DNA of 64,000 bases from Paenibacillus sp. FSL H3-0469. Lineage in GTDB: Bacteria > Bacillota > Bacilli > Paenibacillales > Paenibacillaceae. Of the stretch, positions 7,908 to 16,305 are shown piece by piece. Within the stretch, counting starts at the first letter, position 1. Every line of letters begins with the position of its first letter. The stretch spans positions 4,402,001-4,466,000 of the forward strand of contig NZ_CP150302.1 in assembly GCF_038051945.1 (NCBI RefSeq), in the 5' to 3' direction. The notes under the pieces are model-generated. The model searched no databases and was not told the DNA's origin. It saw nothing but the letters and a program-made list of their open reading frames with translations. Both the position numbers and the translations under genes were made by a program.

Positions 7908-8447
7908 GTGAGTCTCGTCGTCAGTGCCACTGAATTTCAGCGACGATTCACCTTGGGCACGGTCGACAAAATGCTGCTGGATGCGGCTCATGATGCAGAG
8001 TCCATTTACCATCTTCTGGACATTCAGCGCATTGAACCGTTTATTGATCTTAATCCTAGAGGCACCAAACCCGTGACGGTGGGCGAAATCACGATTTCGC
8101 CCACCGGGATTCCCCTTTGTCCGAACGGCAACGAAATGAAGTCCAATGGCTTCGACAAGTCCCAAAACCGCCGGAAGTGACGTTGTTCTCCCACCTGCAG
8201 TTGTTCCTCTGCAAAATACGGCCGGACCTACCACACGTTTTGCCGTGAGAATCTCCGTCTCTTTCCGAAGACCCTTCGCGGGTCCGAGCCGTGGAAACAG
8301 ATTTACAAACGCCGTGCCTCTGTTGAACGCTCCAACAAACGGGAAAAGCTTGATTACAAGCTTGAGTCGGGTTGGCACTGTTCCACGGAGATGTGGTATA
8401 TCCGCACCTACGGCATTATGATCTGCCAACATATGCACGCCTGGTAG
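7908..8447 (+). pseudogene. DDE transposase remnant with internal stop
   Basis: One plus-strand frame reads VDKMLLDAAHDAESIYHLL, then IEPFIDLNPR, a TGA at 8178-8180, then on to SVERSNKREKLDYKLESG, WYIRTYGIMICQHMHAW and a TAG at 8445-8447. This is the C-terminal half of a DDE transposase of the IS4/IS5-like superfamily; the VERxNKREK motif holds the last acidic residue. The N-terminal half is lost at the junction with the IS630 remnant and a stop interrupts the rest, so it is inactive. Together the two remnants mark old insertion and deletion at the left end of the rlmH-linked region. Confidence 0.7.
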
Positions 8448-8669
8448 CGGAGTCAACAAAAAGAATGGGATCTTTTGAAAGACCTCTTCCTTCCTTTTTT
8501 AACCTGATTTTTAAAAAAAGCTTGCGAACTCAAGAGAGGGGTCTGCCCTTTTTTGAAACTGACTTTCATCTTCCATCTTTTCCAGCCCTGTTCTTCTGTT
8601 TTCTCTGGCTCAACCTCTTTACAGCGCTCGTTATTCCGAGAGGCTATTGTAAAACAAATAAACCCATAG

Positions 8670-8764
8670 AAGCCGTTTAGGCATCATCCCGACTGGAGTG
8701 TGATCTACCCTGCCCCTATCGTCGATATGCTGTAACAGAGGCTCCTGCGAGTTTTTCTCCAAAA
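8670..8764. repeat. Extended arm shared with the 22.8-kb repeat copy
   Basis: These 95 bases align without visible gaps to 22824-22918. Both contain GGAGYGTGAYCTACCCTGCC and GGCTCCTGCGAGTTTTT, and both lead straight into a 52-bp rlmH-end repeat. Other repeat copies lack most of it; the 16.2-kb copy shares only the last 25 bases loosely. It looks like an inner end of one class of module. Confidence 0.7.
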
Positions 8765-8816
8765 AACTTGCCCCTACTTATGATACAGTTCACCGCGCTA
8801 TCTATAACGGCAAGTT
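8765..8816 (-). repeat. rlmH-end repeat copy 6 (att-like)
   Basis: 52 bp from AACTTGCC (8765-8772) to GGCAAGTT (8809-8816). Read on the minus strand it encodes Arg-Gly-Glu-Leu-Tyr-His-Lys-stop, using GAACTGTATCATAAGTAG; only the Pro codon is changed, to Leu, relative to rlmH. After the stop comes GGGGCAAGTTTTTT, as at the other copies. It is the leftmost copy and the 3' boundary of the first FGE module. A weak hairpin (GGCCTATCC...GGATGGGCC) follows. Confidence 0.85.
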
Positions 8817-8888
8817 GAGGCCTATCCTTTGCAGGATGGGCCCTCACGGCGAGTTTAAGTCAATTTCGGCATGCTTGGTGTCGTGTTC

Positions 8889-9611
8889 TCAAGGTTTTGT
8901 AAGTGCTATTCTAAAACCAAGATCATCTATCTTGATATCGGGCATGCTTTTCCTTCTACTCGTAGAACCACAGTTGTTCTCAACTTCAGCCCAACTGCCT
9001 CCCCGGAAGACTCTATAGTTCCCATATCGTTCAGTATCATATAGATCCCAGCACCATTCCCAGACGTTCCAAATCATATCAAAAAGCCCCCATGGATTAG
9101 GAAGCGATTGTCCTACTTGATGAACTGATCCATTAGCGTTTTCTTGATACCATGCAATTTGATCAATTCTTGCATACCGATATCCCGTGGTTCCCGCTTT
9201 GCACGCATATTGCCATTCAGCGTCTGACAGTAATCGAAAGCCATTCGCTGTCTTGTTATATATCGTGTTCTCACTTTCATTTGTAAATATGTAGCATTCC
9301 GTCCTTCCAAGCATTCTGGATAATTCATTACAAAAGACAAGCGAATCCATCCACGAAACTTCTGTAATTGGCAGATTATTCACATTCGGTTCTACTTCTT
9401 CTTCATACATGACAAAATGATACAACTGCTGGGTTACCGGATACTTCATTACATGGAAAGGTTCGATCGTTTCAGTCCATGTAATAGCTTTTTTATTACT
9501 TCCAGGATCTGATAACCTGTAGTCAGAGCTAAACCATTTATTTGTGTTAATATAATCGCGTAATTCAATGGCCCCCCCCTTTACCGGCACCATCAAATTC
9601 ATTAAATCCAT
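8889..9611 (-). CDS. FGE/SUMF1-like protein, copy A (altered GNVWEW motif)
   Basis: 240 residues. This is a stand-alone formylglycine-generating-enzyme-type (sulfatase-modifying factor) fold: MKYPVTQQLYHFVM, LPITEVSWMDSLVFCNELS, GFRLLSDAEWQYACKAG, NPWGLFDM, VWEWCWD, FRGGSW and a GFRIA end. Family members oxidise cysteine in sulfatases or serve as binding or maturation modules; no sulfatase gene is nearby. Differences from copy B (16306-17028) number about 10 of 240. One is striking: the invariant Gly of GNVWEW is Trp here (MIWNVWEW). Gly is the family norm, so copy A may be impaired. The gene fills its own module between two rlmH-end repeats and runs in the direction of rlmH. Substrate unknown. 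Confidence 0.8.
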   Translation of the reverse strand: MDLMNLMVPVKGGAIELRDYINTNKWFSSDYRLSDPGSNKKAITWTETIEPFHVMKYPVTQQLYHFVMYEEEVEPNVNNLPITEVSWMDSLVFCNELSRMLGRTECYIFTNESENTIYNKTANGFRLLSDAEWQYACKAGTTGYRYARIDQIAWYQENANGSVHQVGQSLPNPWGLFDMIWNVWEWCWDLYDTERYGNYRVFRGGSWAEVENNCGSTSRRKSMPDIKIDDLGFRIALTKP

Positions 9612-9741
9612 TAGAAACCGCTCTCTGTCACTTCCGTATTTTTCGATAATCTTATTGACCTCCCTTGCTCATTTATCGCCAGAAAGTTTCATTTATTAAC
9701 TGTATTATCCTGTTTAATAGCTCTGAAATGTACCCGCAAAA

Positions 9742-9793
9742 AACTTGCCGTTACTTATGGTACGGCTCACCGTATCACTCTAACAGCGAAATT
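9742..9793 (-). repeat. rlmH-end repeat copy 5 (att-like)
   Basis: 52 bp. The left arm is AACTTGCC (9742-9749); the right arm has decayed to GCGAAATT (9786-9793). On the minus strand it reads GAGCCGTACCATAAGTAA, that is Glu-Pro-Tyr-His-Lys-stop. It differs from rlmH at three positions (GAG, TAC and the TAA stop) without changing the peptide. GGCAAGTTTTTT follows. It bounds the upstream side of FGE module A. Confidence 0.85.
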
Positions 9794-9893
9794 AAAGAGT
9801 ATTCGTGTGGGTGCCCTTTAATTGTGGTATAAATTCAAATGTCAACGTTGATTGGAGTCTCAATAAAACAGCGGCAGGCTAGGACTATGTCCT

Positions 9894-11006
9894 CTATTTG
9901 TTCTTCACCGCTTTAACCAAGCTCTCGATAAACTGAATAGGAAGGGTGGTATCCCGGGGATTCCCGGTGGCAGCCGAGTTCACGACGATCACTAGATCCA
10001 GGTCGGGTACGATGGTCAGATATTGGCCGGCATAACCCATACCAAAAACCGCCTCGTGCCCGCCGTACTGATTCATCCACCAATGGTGGCCATATTCGCC
10101 GAAAAACACATTTCCCTCCGAATGCCAAGAGGTCGATTCCCGGATCCATGCTTCCGAGACGATGCGCTTGCCATCCCATACGCCACGGTTAAGCACCAAT
10201 TGGCCAATCTTGGCCAGATCCCGCGGCTTCATCTTCAGGCCGAAGCCCCCTGAATTCGAATCGTCCGGTGAACGGGGCCACTTCATGCTATCAATTCCGA
10301 GAGGACCCAACAGATGCTCCTTGGCAAAATCGAGTTCGGATTGCCCAGTCGTTTTCCTGAGAATCGCCGCCATTAATTGGGAACCGCCTGTATTGTAATT
10401 CCATATTTCACCTGGCCTAGAATCCATCGGTTGGCTGAGTACAAATTGGTTCCAGTCCTTGGTCTCCGTCATAGGCTGGATCATATAATTCCAATCAGTC
10501 CATTCCGGGAAATGTAAGCCACTTGTCATGCTGAGCAAGTGCTCTAATGTAATGGATCTCTTATCGGGTGAATCGAACAACTCCTTATATTCGGGGAAAA
10601 ATGGCTCTATCGGCTCATTTATTCCTTTCAGATAACCTTTGTCGATAGCTATCCCGATCAAGAGCGATGTCACGCTCTTGGTGATCGAGTTTATAGCCAG
10701 CTTGGTATCCGACATGCCATCCTTGTAATACTCGGAGACAATTGTGCCGTCCTTAACAACTAGCATGGAGAGAACCGGCGATTCCTTGGCATATTGCATC
10801 ACTGCTTCGACTTCCTTGGGATCCATCTCAACCTGCTCTGGAGTGCCGATCGGCCACTCCCCGTTGGGCAAGTTGATCACCTTGGAGTTGCCGGGGGACA
10901 ACGCAGGGGCTAAGGACTTTTCCGGAGAGCAAGCGGACGTGGTAAGGATCAGGCTAGCTGCCCCTGCCAACATGGCCAGCTTGGCATAACGGAATATTTC
11001 GGTCAT
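9894..11006 (-). CDS. Serine hydrolase, beta-lactamase class C-like lipoprotein
   Basis: 370 residues from the ATG at 11004-11006; AAAGGG lies upstream and an earlier GTG overlaps it. The protein has an N-terminal lipoprotein signal (ASLILTTSAC). It then carries the serine hydrolase set of penicillin-binding-protein-like esterases: SITK holds the nucleophile, WNYNTGG supplies the Tyr-x-Asn, and YGHHWWMNQYGGH lies near the third motif region. Such proteins act outside the cell as esterases, D-amino-acid peptidases or carboxypeptidases; true beta-lactam hydrolysis is not implied. It is divergent from an AraC-type gene 150 bases away, which may control it. It lies in the 6.4-kb mixed module. Confidence 0.8.
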   Translation of the reverse strand: MTEIFRYAKLAMLAGAASLILTTSACSPEKSLAPALSPGNSKVINLPNGEWPIGTPEQVEMDPKEVEAVMQYAKESPVLSMLVVKDGTIVSEYYKDGMSDTKLAINSITKSVTSLLIGIAIDKGYLKGINEPIEPFFPEYKELFDSPDKRSITLEHLLSMTSGLHFPEWTDWNYMIQPMTETKDWNQFVLSQPMDSRPGEIWNYNTGGSQLMAAILRKTTGQSELDFAKEHLLGPLGIDSMKWPRSPDDSNSGGFGLKMKPRDLAKIGQLVLNRGVWDGKRIVSEAWIRESTSWHSEGNVFFGEYGHHWWMNQYGGHEAVFGMGYAGQYLTIVPDLDLVIVVNSAATGNPRDTTLPIQFIESLVKAVKNK

Positions 11007-11155
11007 ACATGAACACACCCTTTAAGGTTATTCTTCTATCTTCCCTTATGGTAGTGTAATAGGCGTGGATCGTCTTCCAGTTTCTTGCTACCCGATTAAC
11101 AATTCTTGCTATAATAGAGATCGGATTTAATCAATAATGGGAATAAGGGAGGGCG

Positions 11156-12097
11156 GTGAAACGGATGGTGACAGCCAAAGCATTGGAATTGGAATACCGG
11201 TACCGGGTCAACCATGTCGTCAACTACATGGAGGAGCATCTTACGGATCCATTAACCCTTAAAGAAGTGTCGGACGTGGGCGCCTTCTCCCCCTTTCACT
11301 TCCATCGGGTATTCAAAGCGGTGATGGGTGAGAACGTGCACGGGTTTACCCGGCGGATCCGCATCGAGAAGGCAATCAAGCTACTGTTGTTCCACCCAAA
11401 CCGGAGCATAACTGATATCGCCTTGGATTGTGGTATGCAAACCCCGGCCCACTTTTGCAGAGTGTTCCGCGAGCATACCGGCCTGAGTGCTTCCGAATGC
11501 CGGGACAGGTTTCCTCTCCAGACAATTGCGGAACGGTTCAGGGCCCGGTTCACCTTTGAAAAGTCCACCGAACTGTCCCGCAAGCTGGCGGAACTCCCGA
11601 TTGAGATTCGGAACCTTGCTCCAATGACTGCTATCTACGCCCGGTATAGGGGAACCATCAATGAAGGAAAAATCAATTCGGACATTACGGGGCTATTTGA
11701 GCGGGTAGCCTCGTGGTTGGACGCGAGAGAAGCACTAAAAAAAGGAAGTATGACGGTCGGACTCATCCTCGACGACCCTTTCATCACGCCTGACGGCAGA
11801 CACAGGTATGACGCTTGCATTACAACGGAGCAACGGATCACGCCGACTGGCGATCTGGGCATCCGGACGATTCCTGGAGGCAAATACGCCATTGTGCGGA
11901 TGACCGACAGACCGGATACGGTGAAAGATCTGCTGCACCTGGTCTCCATCGAGTGGCTTCCCCTAAGCCCGTATATATGGGACGTTTCACGTCCGGCCCT
12001 AGAGATTTACTTCCCCAACTCCCTTCACCATCCGGATGGACAGTGCGAAATGGAATTCGGCATCCCGATCAAACTAAATGAAGCAAGCTTCTGGTAG
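11156..12097 (+). CDS. AraC-family regulator with GyrI-like effector domain
   Basis: 313 residues. The N-terminal AraC/XylS double helix-turn-helix (residues about 15-115) includes LTLKEVSDVGAFSPFHFHRVFKAVMGE and ITDIALDCGMQTPAHFCRVFREHTG. The C-terminal half is a GyrI-like binding domain (MTAIYARYRG near residue 158, closing with EMEFGIPIKL). This is the Rob/SoxS-like or BmrR-effector arrangement, in which a small hydrophobic compound usually tunes the regulator. The start is a GTG at 11156 close behind GGGAGGGC, or the ATG three codons later. It is divergent from the serine hydrolase and could control it. A terminator follows at 12197. Confidence 0.85.
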   Translation: MKRMVTAKALELEYRYRVNHVVNYMEEHLTDPLTLKEVSDVGAFSPFHFHRVFKAVMGENVHGFTRRIRIEKAIKLLLFHPNRSITDIALDCGMQTPAHFCRVFREHTGLSASECRDRFPLQTIAERFRARFTFEKSTELSRKLAELPIEIRNLAPMTAIYARYRGTINEGKINSDITGLFERVASWLDAREALKKGSMTVGLILDDPFITPDGRHRYDACITTEQRITPTGDLGIRTIPGGKYAIVRMTDRPDTVKDLLHLVSIEWLPLSPYIWDVSRPALEIYFPNSLHHPDGQCEMEFGIPIKLNEASFW

Positions 12098-12196
12098 CTG
12101 AACACCCTCTCGTTCCACTGCCAGCAAGGACTTCACGTCAAACTGTTCGAAAGACTCACGGATCCAATCAACTGGCCGTTTCTCTTCAAAAGTTTT

Positions 12197-12222
12197 AAGG
12201 CCATCCTTTACGGGATGGCCTT
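12197..12222. terminator. Hairpin terminator between convergent genes
   Basis: AAGGCCATCC pairs with GGATGGCCTT across a short loop. It lies between the AraC gene (plus) and the MerR-like remnant (minus), with a weak T-rich flank on both sides, so it may serve both directions. Confidence 0.65.
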
Positions 12223-12229
12223 GTATTAT

Positions 12230-12664
12230 TTACCGGTTCAACTTTGAAAGGTAAACAATCCGTACATCCTTAAGCGTGGATAAATGTTGATCTGCCTTGA
12301 TCAAATCGTTCATGGATAGGTCCTCCTTGAGATTACTTTTGGATAAAGGAAGGGCTTCAACGATCTGTAGCAGAGTTTTATCCATCCAGACTCCCGGGTT
12401 CAGCTTCACTTCGGCATGGAGCTTGAGTTGATCTACCAAGTTTTGCAGTACATTGTGAATGACAGACAATGCCGTCATTTCGCTGGATAGTTCATACATC
12501 TTTTCTTGGAACACAGCAAGTGCGATCCTGGACTCATCACTCTGCAGAATCCTTTGAATTTCCTTCAACGGAATTCTCAGCTTTATTGGATGACCGCATG
12601 CATCGCTTCCGCGATAGTAAAGAAATCTTCTTGGTTTATCTCTAATTCCAGGCATAATGATCAT
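12230..12664 (-). pseudogene. MerR-type regulator lacking its DNA-binding half
   Basis: The 144-residue open frame includes RIPLKEIQRILQSDE, the helix that normally follows the MerR winged helix (family form: FPLKEIKxIL). A coiled-coil stretch (VFQEKMYELSSEMTALSVIHNVLQNLVDQL) comes next, as in MerR dimerisation regions. The residues before it (RDKPRRFLYYRGSDACGHPIKL) look like a scrambled trace of the usual GYRxYxxxDLxRL segment, and no recognition helix is present. I read it as a truncated or decayed MerR gene. It might still make a protein without DNA binding. Confidence 0.45.
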
Positions 12665-12740
12665 TAATTGATTTTAGTCTAATCAGACTATATAATGATT
12701 CAATTAGTTTATATTAGGTATGTAAAGGAATGAAGATTAA

Positions 12741-13583
12741 ATGATAAAATCATTTTTAATGTTGGGTCAATCTAATATGGCAGGCCGTGGATTCTTGCAT
12801 GAAGTCGACCCTATATATAATGAAAAAATAAAAATGCTGCGTAATGGACAGTGGCAGATGATGACAGAGCCGATTAATTATGACCGTCCGGTTTCCGGTG
12901 TAAGCCTGGCGGCGTCTTTCGCCAATGCCTGGTCGATAGCCAATTCTGATGAAGAAATTGGTTTGATTCCTTGTGCAGAAGGTGGCAGTTCTTTGAATGA
13001 TTGGCATCCGGAGGGCATCCTTTTTCAGCATGCTTTGTCCGAAGCTCGCTTCGCCTTGCGGTCCAGTCAAATCTGCGGGATTCTGTGGCACCAGGGTGAG
13101 AGCGACAGCTATCAATCGCTGCATGAAACGTATTACGAGAAATTAACCCTCATCATCGAGACCCTAAGAAACGAATTGAATCTTGATGAGGTGCCGTTGA
13201 TCATTGGCGGACTTGGTGATTTCCTTGGTAAGACTGGTTTTGGGCAGCAAGCGACAGAGTATAGACAGGTCAATGAACAATTGCAGCGCTTCGCTAACGA
13301 ACAGCAAAATTGTTATTTTGTAACGGCGGCAGAGTTGACCGCGAATCCTGATGGCATTCATATAGACGCGGTTTCGCAACGCAAATTCGGCTACCGCTAT
13401 TTCGAAGCTTTTTCGAACAAGTGTCATGTATTGGAGCCTCTCCCGGGCGAGGGGCAATCGCTGAAAGTGAAGCGCGACTATTCGAAAACAGAACAGATCT
13501 ACCTTCATAGCATGGATTTGGCTTTGGGTAAGATCACTTACGCCGAATTCGAGGCGCAGATGGTGAAGGTTATGCAGCCTTGA
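12741..13583 (+). CDS. Sialate O-acetylesterase-type SGNH carbohydrate esterase
   Basis: 280 residues, no signal peptide. SGNH-hydrolase blocks are visible: MLGQSNMAGRG (nucleophile Ser and oxyanion Asn), EGGSSLNDW, ILWHQGESD (block III) and PDGIHID (catalytic Asp-x-His). This is the carbohydrate esterase 6 (SASA/DUF303) pattern, which removes acetyl groups from sugars or sialic acids inside the cell. About 50 extra residues follow the last motif. The gene lies alone in the mixed module with a strong hairpin after it. A+T content is higher than in the core genes, which fits acquisition. Confidence 0.85.
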   Translation: MIKSFLMLGQSNMAGRGFLHEVDPIYNEKIKMLRNGQWQMMTEPINYDRPVSGVSLAASFANAWSIANSDEEIGLIPCAEGGSSLNDWHPEGILFQHALSEARFALRSSQICGILWHQGESDSYQSLHETYYEKLTLIIETLRNELNLDEVPLIIGGLGDFLGKTGFGQQATEYRQVNEQLQRFANEQQNCYFVTAAELTANPDGIHIDAVSQRKFGYRYFEAFSNKCHVLEPLPGEGQSLKVKRDYSKTEQIYLHSMDLALGKITYAEFEAQMVKVMQP

Positions 13584-13621
13584 TCCCTTTAGTGTAACGG
13601 GTTTATCGGCGAAAACAAAGG

Positions 13622-13640
13622 GGCGGCCTGGAAGGCCGCC
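13622..13640 (+). terminator. GC-rich hairpin after the esterase gene
   Basis: GGCGGCCT pairs with AGGCCGCC around a three-base loop, 35 bases after the stop of the esterase gene. A T-containing tail (ACTATTGTTTAT) follows. Confidence 0.65.
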
Positions 13641-13653
13641 ACTATTGTTTATA

Positions 13654-13826
13654 CTATAAATAGTCACGCTCTGCTGCGGTAACCATGAACTCCTGACCCT
13701 GGTAGGTAAACAACTGAATGATATTCACCTTCTCCCCACGTTCAATCTGCCCTATGTATGAAAAATGAAACCCGCCTATCTCCCCAAGCGCCTCCTGCGA
13801 CAGGCCTGTCCAAAGTGTGGACAAGT
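13654..13826 (-). pseudogene. XRE-family helix-turn-helix remnant
   Basis: The minus-strand frame reads TGLSQEALGEIGGFHFSYIGQIERGEKVN and then about 25 residues to a TAG at 13654-13656. SQEALGE and YIGQIERGEK are the core of an XRE/Cro-type DNA-binding domain. There is no start codon or first helix upstream. It is a fragment left by deletion. Confidence 0.55.
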
Positions 13827-14125
13827 TACTTTATTATCACTTAACAGTCACGATTCAGTTTTTCGCAGTAAACCCCGGTCATCTTCATAGTCGAAAACAG
13901 TATCCAGGAAAACTTGCTCGTTTGGAGCTAAATGAACAAGTCGTTTGAGCTTTTCAGCAAAGTATTCTCGCCGGGTTCCAGTTATACTAAAAGGATAAGT
14001 GTTGAAACGTTAACGTCAAAACGGCTTCTAATTATTCTACAGGTAAGCGCAGACTGGCATAACCGAAAGGATGATTAAGAAATGGAAACTAGAGCAATCG
14101 CAGGTACAAGTAGGGCGGGACGTCC

Positions 14126-15028
14126 ATGACTATGAGATCAAGCAAAATGGTCAAGGTGCCTAATGGACTGGCAAAGTTTCCTAATAAAAAAGGGAGCTTG
14201 AAGCTGGGTGGGATGTCTGTTATCGAAATCTGCTTTTACACGCAAGGCATAAAAGGAACCTTTTTTTTGCAGGATCATCTTCTGCTAATCGTCAAGTCGG
14301 GTGTCTATACAGTACGCTTCGGTGATCAAGAATATACGATGCGGAGCAACGAAATGATGTTTATTCATAAATCAATGGGGGTCGAGTACGAGAAAGCGGG
14401 TGAACCCGATTCCGATTACATCCTCGACTATATGATGTTTTTCCTGAACGAGAAGATAGTAGATGAATTCCTCAAATTCGCCGGTTTAAAACCGATTTGT
14501 CTCGTGAATGATGTTGTTCCGATAACAGTCTTTCCGATCAATGACCGCATTGGAAGCTATATCGAGTCGTTAAAACCCTATTTCGAGCACCCTGACGAAG
14601 TCAAAGAAGGACTGGTTCGTGTCAAACTCATGGAATTGCTGTTTCACATAGCAGATTCGAATGATCGTTTGTTGCATCAAATGATGCAACCCATAAGCAA
14701 GGACAGAGATAGCATCACAAAGATCATGGAGGAGAACTTCATGAATCCCGTTTCCCTTAACGACCTGGCCTATTTGTCTGGCAGAAGCCTGGCGGCGTTC
14801 AAAAGGGATTTTCAAGCAATATACAATACCTCCCCGCTCAAGTGGGTTCGCAATCGAAGGCTGGATAAAGCCGAGGAACTGTTAGCGGAAACAGCGTTAT
14901 CTGTTACGGATATCTGTTTTTCGACCGGATTCGAAAATATCGCTCACTTTTCCAAAGTATTCAAGGAAAGATTCGGACTTCCACCGTCAGAGTTTAGACG
15001 GCAGCTGAGGTTGAAGAAGGACGCCTAA
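14126..15028 (+). CDS. AraC-family transcriptional regulator
   Basis: 300 residues. The N-terminal cupin-like arm and sensing domain (about residues 40-130, with MRSNEMMFIHKSMGVEYE) is followed by a C-terminal AraC double helix-turn-helix. Its two helix-turn-helix stretches are VSLNDLAYLSGRSLAAFKRDF and VTDICFSTGFENIAHFSKVFKERFG, ending in SEFRRQL. It is the layout of regulators that respond to a small ligand. The only same-strand neighbour is a short-chain dehydrogenase 134 bases downstream, a common AraC/SDR pairing, so that gene is a plausible target. GGGCGGG precedes the ATG. Confidence 0.8.
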   Translation: MTMRSSKMVKVPNGLAKFPNKKGSLKLGGMSVIEICFYTQGIKGTFFLQDHLLLIVKSGVYTVRFGDQEYTMRSNEMMFIHKSMGVEYEKAGEPDSDYILDYMMFFLNEKIVDEFLKFAGLKPICLVNDVVPITVFPINDRIGSYIESLKPYFEHPDEVKEGLVRVKLMELLFHIADSNDRLLHQMMQPISKDRDSITKIMEENFMNPVSLNDLAYLSGRSLAAFKRDFQAIYNTSPLKWVRNRRLDKAEELLAETALSVTDICFSTGFENIAHFSKVFKERFGLPPSEFRRQLRLKKDA

Positions 15029-15161
15029 AGAGGCTTAAAAATGAGCTAAATAAACAAATAGAATGAGCTTGTAGGCAAAGAAATGTATTCGTCTCCTTGA
15101 TATTCTTATCTCATGCGGTAAACGCGGCCGTATTAAAACAAGAATGTAGGGAGGCAATTTT

Positions 15162-15890
15162 ATGAATAAATCTAAGATCGTATTAATTACAGGTGGAAAC
15201 AAAGGTATCGGTTTTGAGACAGCAAGACAATTGGGAAATATGGGGTATGAGATTTTAATAGGAGCAAGAAGCGAAAATAAAGGACATGAGGCCATAACGT
15301 TATTGGAAAAGGAGAAAATTAAAGCTAAAACAGTGGTTCTTGATGTCACGAACCCCAGCTCCGTTCTCTCCGCAGCAGAATGGATTGAGCAAGAGTATGG
15401 ATTGCTTGATATCTTGATTAATAATGCAGGCGTGTTTTTCGAAGAAAACACCTCTCCCGTTGAACTGGAATTGTCTGTTCTCAAGAATACCTATGAGACA
15501 AACGTTTTCGGTGTATTTTCTGTCACTAAAGCAATGCTTCCATTGCTCAGAAATTCTTCTGCAGGAAGAATCGTTACTCTTTCCAGCGCATTAGGTTCCT
15601 TAACCTTGAATTCAGACTCAACGTCGGAATTTTATAATGCGAATTCGCTCGCCTACAATAGTTCTAAAACGGCTGTAAATGCTTTAACCGTTTCCTTAGC
15701 TAAAGAGTTAAGCGATTCTCCTATTAAAATCAACTCCGTTTGCCCTGGATTTACAGCTACCGATCTAAATGGTAATAGTGGCTATCGTTCAGTCGAACAA
15801 GCAGCTTCCATTGTAGTGGAGCTTGCCACAATAATTAGTGATGGTCCAACTGGTGGCTTTTTTGATGAGCGTGGAGTTGTGGCTTGGTAA
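15162..15890 (+). CDS. Short-chain dehydrogenase/reductase (SDR)
   Basis: 242 residues, classical SDR length. TGGNKGIGFETA is the TGxxxGxG cofactor motif near the N-terminus. NNAG (ILINNAGVFFEE) follows, then the catalytic Ser in VTLSSALGS, and Tyr and Lys in LAYNSSKTAVNAL. PGFTATDLN closes the active site. It is an NAD(P)-dependent oxidoreductase of the carbonyl-reductase-like type that acts in the cytoplasm; its substrate is not predictable. GGGAGG lies seven bases before the ATG. It may be regulated by the AraC gene upstream. Confidence 0.9.
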   Translation: MNKSKIVLITGGNKGIGFETARQLGNMGYEILIGARSENKGHEAITLLEKEKIKAKTVVLDVTNPSSVLSAAEWIEQEYGLLDILINNAGVFFEENTSPVELELSVLKNTYETNVFGVFSVTKAMLPLLRNSSAGRIVTLSSALGSLTLNSDSTSEFYNANSLAYNSSKTAVNALTVSLAKELSDSPIKINSVCPGFTATDLNGNSGYRSVEQAASIVVELATIISDGPTGGFFDERGVVAW

Positions 15891-16182
15891 AACAGAAGCA
15901 GTTGTCGCCATTCCTGCCCGTTAGGAGCTTAATTAACCTGATTATGTAGAAATCCATGATACCGTCAAGAAGTTTGTGTAAGTGGAATTTCCATCGGAAT
16001 GATGGAGAAAAGGGTCTGCTGTTGCCTTCGCGAAGGGCGTAGCCCAAGCGAAGGCGCGGGAGGCTTTTAATTCTCTTCCCCTTTGCTATTAGGATAACGT
16101 TCCTCAAACAGCTCCGTCAACCGCTGCTTAAATAGGTGCAGAATGCCTCTATAGCAAGCTTTTTCGCAGTTCTCCACCAAAA
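15891..16182. other. Spacer with a gene fragment ending at repeat copy 4
   Basis: No intact gene. On the minus strand an open piece begins beside the 16.2-kb repeat (about 16165) and ends with a TAA at 16067-16069. It reads ILHLFKQRLTELFEERYPNS and looks like the C-terminal tail of a lost protein (unrecognised). A GC-rich stretch with GCGAAGGGCG and CGAAGGCGCG lies at 16028-16056. The fragment shows that this module was cut at the repeat. Confidence 0.4.
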
Positions 16183-16234
16183 AACTTGCCCCTACTTATG
16201 ATACGGTTCACCGCGCTGTCTGTAACGGCAAGTT
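16183..16234 (-). repeat. rlmH-end repeat copy 4 (att-like)
   Basis: 52 bp with perfect AACTTGCC (16183-16190) and GGCAAGTT (16227-16234) arms. On the minus strand it encodes Arg-Gly-Glu-Pro-Tyr-His-Lys-stop; GAACCGTATCATAAGTAG is identical to the resident rlmH end and the preceding codons are synonymous (CGC GGT versus CGG GGG). It marks the junction of FGE module B with the 6.4-kb mixed module. Confidence 0.9.
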
Positions 16235-16305
16235 GAGGATCATCCTTTGCAGAATGGTATTCATGATGAATTTAATTCAATATCGGCATGCTTGATGTCG
16301 CGTTC

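Larger units (their letters stand above)
13584..14125. other. Intergenic stretch with relic coding pieces
   Basis: The terminator of the esterase gene lies at 13622-13640. Minus-strand relics follow: an XRE helix-turn-helix end (listed separately) and an open piece at about 13848-14010 reading TRREYFAEKLKRLVHLAP and FLDTVFDYEDD before a TGA. I do not recognise that piece. No intact gene was seen. The last 60 bases before 14126 should hold the promoter of the AraC gene. Confidence 0.45.

Noticed and set aside
7181..8447. A complete insertion sequence
   Set aside because: Both transposases lack their N-terminal halves and carry stops or frameshifts, and no matching terminal repeats were found.
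7848..8459. Long minus-strand ORF over the transposase remnant
   Set aside because: The plus strand carries recognisable transposase motifs; the minus ORF has no family features and is a shadow.
9894..11006. True class C beta-lactamase linked to the BlaI/M56 operon
   Set aside because: The SxxK protein is an esterase-like lipoprotein 17 kb from blaI, with its own divergent AraC gene, and has no BlaI-type operator.
16020..16060. GCGAAGGGCG...GCGAAGGCG stretch as another attachment site
   Set aside because: It has no TATCATAA core and no rlmH codons; probably a short GC-rich relic.
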